Source: Schistocephalus solidus (taxonomy: Eukaryota > Platyhelminthes > Cestoda > Diphyllobothriidea > Diphyllobothriidae). From it: 64,000 nucleotides of DNA. The translations under genes were made by a program, and so were the position numbers. Each line of letters starts with the position of its first letter. Position 1 is the first letter of the stretch. Below, one piece after another: positions 58,950 through 64,000 of this stretch. The notes beneath the pieces were generated by a model. The model was not told the DNA's origin. It worked only from the letters and a program-made list of their open reading frames with translations, and ran no database searches. The stretch lies in the NCBI GenBank assembly GCA_017591395.1, contig WEDG01002912.1:24923-88922 (forward strand). The letters are read 5' to 3'.

Positions 58950-59189
58950 TTATCGTCGGTCTTCTCGGCTTGAAACAACTCTAATAATATAACAAGTCTG
59001 CCACAGGAAAGACCTTTTCATCACCCGATATTGCTTGTCTTTTAATTGGAGCCTTTTTGTTCTTTTTTTCAGCTCCTTCCTTAGCTGCCTCATTTTGCGT
59101 TTTTCCACCTGTTTAAAATTCGCCCGAATTACATCTTTGTATAAGTTACGGAAAGCCATTCTTCGTTCCTGAATGTTTGAGGGCTGCAT
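58950..59189 (-). CDS. candidate host exon, basic coiled-coil-like
   Basis: A 79-codon minus-strand frame starting MQPSNIQERRMAFRNLYK, followed by a highly charged helical stretch (VEKRKMRQLRKELKKRTKR). An acceptor-like AATGCAG overlaps the ATG, and possible donors (CAG|GTGGAA, CGG|GTGATG) lie inside, so the true end is unclear. It lies about 540 bp upstream of the candidate terminal exon on the same strand and could belong to the same gene. No protein family was recognised. Confidence 0.33.
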   Translation of the reverse strand: MQPSNIQERRMAFRNLYKDVIRANFKQVEKRKMRQLRKELKKRTKRLQLKDKQYRVMKRSFLWQTCYIIRVVSSREDRR

Positions 59190-60049
59190 TGCATTTAAGA
59201 CAATTAATTATAAAGGCCAAGGTGATGAGAGTTCATAAGGAGCATTCGCCTTCACTTGACGGAAGGCTTTGTGCATTGTAACGTATTCTCCATCTTGAAT
59301 GACGTCATTTGAAAATGCTTGGAACAGATGCAGGCTATAATCCACTCATAATCGAATAAATTAGGTCAAAACATTTTTTGACGACAAAGAAAAGTCAAGT
59401 TCAAGGGCATTCGTACCGATTATTTAAGATAGAAGAAAATTTGATTTTACCTTATTTCTTGCCCCTAGCAGTGAATTTGATATAAATTTTTAGTTTAACA
59501 TATTCTCTTTACTGCAACGTATTATTTGTGCTGGCCCAAATAGTCAATTAGGTAATTAAGTGTAACTTTGCATAATTGTGATTGAAATTGTGCCCGGCTT
59601 GTCGTTTTCTATTTATTGTATGAAATCAACTGCAATTTAAGCCTTTTTTAATACATTCTTGTAAACTATTAACCAACATTTTCCTATTAAGTAACCCGAA
59701 ATTCCGTCCGGTAGTTTACGATGTCTCGCACGCGACTCGTAAAATGACACAAAGTTGCACTTCCCTCTCATGCTTGAGTAATCGAGTAATGGAAGGAGAC
59801 ATATCTAGCGTGTGCGAGACTTCGCAGCCCTCTGTACATATTATTAAATCTAAAATCCGTTTGGTAAATCTTAAAACGCTTAATCCTCAGATAGAGCAAG
59901 CGTACATCTCGTCCAAAAAGTAGAATTTTGGTTATAGTTTTATAGGTTTACTGATTTAGCACTGCTTATGCGCCAACAAATAATAAAAGTGAAAGAATCT
60001 CCTCTTTTCATTTACCACTTACGCTTTGTTTTAATTGTTTGCTTGAATT
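59190..60049. other. AT-rich stretch, no feature recognised
   Basis: Lies between the candidate exons and the satellite. If those exons are real, this could be intron. Confidence 0.4.
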
Positions 60050-63000
60050 ACAGCTTTCAGCTAGTACCTATTTCGAATGAACGGTATAATATATGTGCCA
60101 TATACGATTCATACTAATATTGGTACATATTGTTTGTAGATTGGGCATTACGTGGTTATCCTACAGTGGCTGATTGTCTTCGACCCAAATGTTCATTTAA
60201 ATTTCGGGTCTGACCCAAATAAAGTCATGTTCAAATAATCTAACTCCATGTCCTGCACTTCATAATTACAGAAATTATTTCCTTGATTATTGTCTGAAAA
60301 CCGCATAAAGAACGCTGATGGACTCACTGAGAAGACGAAACCCTCAATGCTGCGTCCCGCAGCTGCAAAAACATTGGCGAAACACGTGTCTAGGCTTTTA
60401 GCTAGTACCTATGTCAGTAGAACGGTATAATTTATGTGCCATTTACGATTCATACAACTTGTTGTACTACTTGTTTTAATAATGGATATTACATGGTTGT
60501 TTCACAGTGGAAGATTGTCTTCGACCCAAATGTAAATTGAAATTTTGGGTATGACCTAAAAAGTCGTGTCCTGCACTAAATAAATTCAGAAATTTTTTTC
60601 CTTGATTATTCTCTGGTGTCCGTATGCTAGAATCCACATAGAAAACGATGAAGAACCCTCCAGGGAGAGGAACCCTCGCTGCTACGTCACGTAGCTGCAG
60701 AAAATCGGCAAAACACGTGTCCGGGTTTTAAGCTAGTACTTATGTTGGAAGTACGGTATTATATATATGCCATTTACGATTCATACTACTTAAAGTAATA
60801 CTTGCTTAATAATTGGACAATTAGTTGTAATTCCACAGTGTTTTATTTTCTTCAAACCTACATTTTCAATGACATTTCGGGTCAGACCAAATAAAGTCAT
60901 GTCCGAATCATCTGACTCCCATGTCCAGGACTTAATAATTTCAGAAATTATTTGCTTGATTATTTTCTGGAGTCCATATACCCGAAACCGCATAGGGAAC
61001 GCTGGGGGACCCACAAAGGAGCCGAACTCCTCATTGTTGCGACACGCTGCAGCAGAAACTTTTGCGAAACACGTGTCTTGGTTATTATCAAAGATCTATG
61101 TCGGACGCACGACATAACATATGTAACATATACGATTCATAATAGTTGTAGTACACCTTGTTTGTAGAATTGACATTACGTTGTCACTCCACAGTAATTG
61201 ATTATCTTCGACACAAATTTTCATTAAAAGTTCGGGTCTGACCCTAAAAGGTCATGTTCGAATAATCTTACTCCATGTCCTGCTTTCCATAATTTCAGAA
61301 ATTATTTCCTTGATTATTCTCTGGAGTCCATATACTGGAAACCGCATAGAGAACGCTGATGGACTCACTGAGAAGACGAACACCCTCGATGCTGCGTCAC
61401 GCAGCTGCAGAAACATTGGCGAAACACGTGTCTGGGCTTTTAGCTAGTACCTATGTCGGTAGTACCGTATAATTTATGTGCCATATACGTTTCATACAAC
61501 TTGTTGTACTACTTGTTTGAATAATAGACATTTCATGGTTGCTCTACAGTGGTAGATTGTCTTCGACCCAAATGTAAATTGAAATTTTGGGTCTGTCCTT
61601 AAAAGTCGTGTCCTGCACTAAATAATTTCAGAAATTGTTTCCTTGATTATTCTCTGGTGTCCATATGCTAGAATCCGCATAGAAAACGATGAACAAACCC
61701 GACTAAGGAGAGGAAACGTCGCTGCTACGTCACGCAGCTGCAGAAAAATCGGCAAAACACGTGTCTGGGCTTTAAGCTAGTACTTATGTCGGAATTACGG
61801 TATTATATATGTGCCATGTATCATTCATACTACTTATAGTATTAATTGTTTAAAGAATGGGCATTTCGTGGTTATTCCACAGTAGTTGATTGTCTTCGAC
61901 CCAAACGTTCATTGAAAATGCAGGTCTGACCCTAAAAAGTCATGTCTGCAATATATAATTTTAGAAATTATTTCCTAGATTATTCTCTGGAGTCCATATA
62001 CCAGAAACCGCAAAGAGAACGCTTGGGGAACTACTGAGGAGACGAAACCCTCTTTGCTGCGTCACGCAGCTGCAGAAACATTGGCGAAACATGTATAAAG
62101 GGTGAAAGCTAGAACCTATGTCGGAAGTACGGTATTATATATATGCCATATACGATTCATACTACTTAACGTACTTCTTGTTTAAAGATTGGACATTAAG
62201 TTGTAATTCCACAGTGTTTTATTGTCTTAAACCCAAATGTTCATTGATATTTCGGTTCTGACCCAATAAAGTCATGTCCGAATCATCTGACTCCATGTTC
62301 AGGTCTTAATAATTTCAGAAATTATTTTCTTAATTAATTTCGGGAGTCCTTATACCCAAAACCGCATAGGGAACCCTGGGGGACCCACTGAGGAGTCGAA
62401 CCCCTCGATGCTGCGTCACGCAGCTGCAGAAAAATTAACGAAACACGTGTCTGGGCTTTGAACTGGTACCTATGTCAGAAGTACTGTACATTTTATGTGC
62501 CATATACGATTCATACTTTTTGTTGTACTACTTGTTTGAATAATGGACATTACATAGTCGATCTACAGTGGTAGATTGTCTTCGACCCAAATGTTAATTG
62601 AAATTTTTGGTATGACCTTAAAAGTCGTGTCCTGCACTAAATAATTTCAGAAATTGTTTCCTTGATTATTCTCTGGTGTCCATATACCAGAAACCGCATA
62701 GGGAACGCTGGGGGACCCAGTGAGGAGCCGAAGCCCTCGTTGTTGCGTCACGCAGCAGCAGAAACTTTGGCAAAACACGAGTCTGGGCTTTTATCTAAGG
62801 CCTTTGTCGGAATTACGGTATAATATATGTGCCATATACGATTCATACTACTTGTAGTACTGCTTGTTTGTAGAATGGGCATGACGTGGTTTTTTTAAAA
62901 GTGGTTGATTGACTTTGACCCAAATTAACATTTAAATTCCTGGTCTGACACAAAAAAAGGTATGTCCGATTCATCTGGCGCCATGTGCTGCACTTTATTA

Positions 63001-63213
63001 TTACATAAATTATTTCCTTGATTATTCTCTGGAGTCCATATACCAGAACGCGCATAGAGAACGCTGAGGGGCCCACTGAGGTGCCGAACCCCACGTTGCT
63101 GCGTCAAGCAGCAGCAGATACATCAGCGAAACGCGTGTTTGGGCTTTAAGCTTATACCTAGGTCGAAATTAGGGTATAATATATGTGCCATATATGATTC
63201 ATACTACTTTTAG
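60050..63213. repeat. satellite array, two monomer classes (about 332 and 355 bp)
   Basis: The AACACGTGTC landmark or its decayed form occurs with its core at 60,383, 60,714, 61,070, 61,425, 61,758, 62,090, 62,444, 62,776 and 63,132. Spacings are 331, 356, 355, 333, 332, 354, 332 and 356, so there are two discrete classes. They differ by about 24 bp around AAGTCATGTCCGAATCATCTGA, which short monomers lack. Each monomer also has TATAATATATGTGCCATATACG, a GCTGCGTCACGCAGC palindrome and TTTCCTTGATTATTCTCTGG. About nine full monomers and one truncated one are present. Confidence 0.93.
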
Positions 63214-64000
63214 TGGCTGGCTACCAACTTTTTAGAAAAGACAGGAAAGAGCGTAAAGGAGGTGGCGTACTCACATACGTGAAAAGCGAAATTACAGTTT
63301 TAGACAAAACTTATAAACTCGCGCCTACTTCCGAGGCGATATGGCTATCCGTAAAAAGTGCCAGGTACATCAAGTCTAGATGTCCTGACAGTCTACCGAC
63401 CACCGAGAAGAGACCCCGTAGCTGATGCTTACCTGCTAGAGGAACTTGAAAAGATTGCCACACGGTTGGATATCCTGATCATGGGTGACTTCAATGCGCC
63501 TCACATCGACTGGAGCTCGACCTGTGCACATAGTTCTGATCTAGCCTTCGACGGTTGTTTTTCTGAGCACGACACTAAAGCTACGTCTCACACAGCACGT
63601 CACTTTTTCCAACCAGGGTGTGCGAAGGACAACAGGCCAATTGCCTGGACCTAGTTCTCACGAAGTCGCACGACAGCATCGACGAAGTGTCGTGTCTACC
63701 GCCGCTAGGCAAAAAGTGACCACGTGGTAATGCGATGGGAGTACTCACTATTTTTCTATACCAGCAAGACCCACAACAATCAGAAGGAATATATGGCAAG
63801 GCGATTTCGGTGGAATGAGGGCCGAACTCATGCGCACCCAGTGGGAACCTTTATTCTTTGGAAACGTAACCGAGGACTGGGAAACGTTCCGGGACATACT
63901 GCACAGGCTCATGGAAAAAAACACTGTCCAATTTTTGAGAAAAAAAGGTTAACGAACAGACCGCGATGGCTTTCGCAGGCCTTAAAAATTCGAAGTTAAC
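63214..64000 (+). mobile_element. CR1-like LINE, family alpha, copy C (5' truncated, cut by window edge)
   Basis: From TGGCTGGCTACC at 63,214 onward it matches copy B from about 41,070, in the endonuclease. The satellite stops at this exact point, so either the LINE inserted 5'-truncated into the satellite or two contigs meet here. Base substitutions relative to copy B are few, but many A or T runs are one base longer. Confidence 0.9.
63214..64000 (+). pseudogene. family alpha endonuclease, repeatedly frame-shifted
   Basis: The frame starts within AGYQLFRKDRKERKGGG, continues to WLSVK near 63,354 and is shifted by an extra A. The next frame holds GTSSLDVLTVYRPPRRD, EELEKIATRLDILIMGDFN and APHIDWSS; a further extra T near 63,560 breaks it. 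More shifts follow every 50-100 bp. Unlike copy B, GAACTTGAAAAG here has no extra G, so the EELEKIATR region reads through. The catalytic ETW part is missing because of the truncation. Confidence 0.88.

Noticed and set aside
60310..60345. CTGATGG...GAAGACGAAAC in the satellite, resembling a hammerhead core
   Set aside because: The conserved A after CTGATG is G, no stem II can form, and the alternative CTGAGGA-GAC-GAAAC reading in other monomers leaves no stem II at all.
62390..62420. Minus-strand GGTTCGACTCC in a satellite monomer, a perfect Pol III box B
   Set aside because: Other monomers do not keep it and no box A was found at the right distance; a chance match.

Overview
This is AT-rich eukaryotic DNA, almost certainly from a flatworm and most likely a diphyllobothriidean tapeworm. 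The organism call is an inference from the LINE types, chiefly an RTE-like reverse transcriptase followed by C2H2 zinc fingers of the 'RIGLVGHL / HRMGLLGHM' type. I see no complete host gene. The window is repeat-dominated: decayed non-LTR retrotransposons of at least five families, two large satellites, a LINE-linked 88-bp tandem array, and a small tandem repeat carrying hammerhead ribozyme motifs. The only possible host coding sequence is three isolated exon-like pieces, near 3.4 kb (+), 59.1 kb (-) and 58.3 kb (-).

Layout. 1-2.2 kb: 5' half of a CR1-like LINE (family alpha, minus). 2.2-4.5 kb: mostly unassigned, one candidate exon. 4.5-5.7 kb: a (TA)n tract, a duplicated and folded-back repeat, then two tandem 232-bp units that each encode a hammerhead motif on the minus strand. 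5.7-18.3 kb: a diverged tandem satellite with a unit of about 1.18 kb, split by a 3.75-kb family beta LINE flanked by a likely 7-bp target-site duplication. 18.75-21.2 kb (+) and 28.3-31.95 kb (-): two copies of the zinc-finger-tailed RTE-like element, facing each other. 24.4-27.7, 35.6-37.1, 44.1-45.4, 46.7-47.0, 48.4-51.5 kb: family beta fragments. 37.6-38.6 kb: a further CR1-like fragment. 39.15-44.1 kb: a nearly full-length family alpha LINE. 51.5-54.8 kb: family gamma LINE (minus), whose 5' end runs into about 16.5 copies of an 88-bp monomer (54.76-56.21 kb). 57-60 kb: LINE scraps and candidate host exons. 60.05-63.21 kb: a satellite with two monomer size classes (about 332 and 355 bp). 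63.21-64 kb: a 5'-truncated family alpha LINE joined directly to that satellite.

The ORFs encode self-mobilising machinery: nucleic-acid-binding ORF1 proteins, APE-type endonuclease and reverse transcriptase. Every copy in the window carries frameshifts or stop codons. The most interesting items are the tandem hammerhead units beside a (TA)n-flanked fold-back repeat (a retrozyme or Penelope-associated candidate), an antisense tRNA-like Pol III promoter and terminator in the 5' region of family alpha, and the 88-bp monomer array at the 5' end of family gamma.
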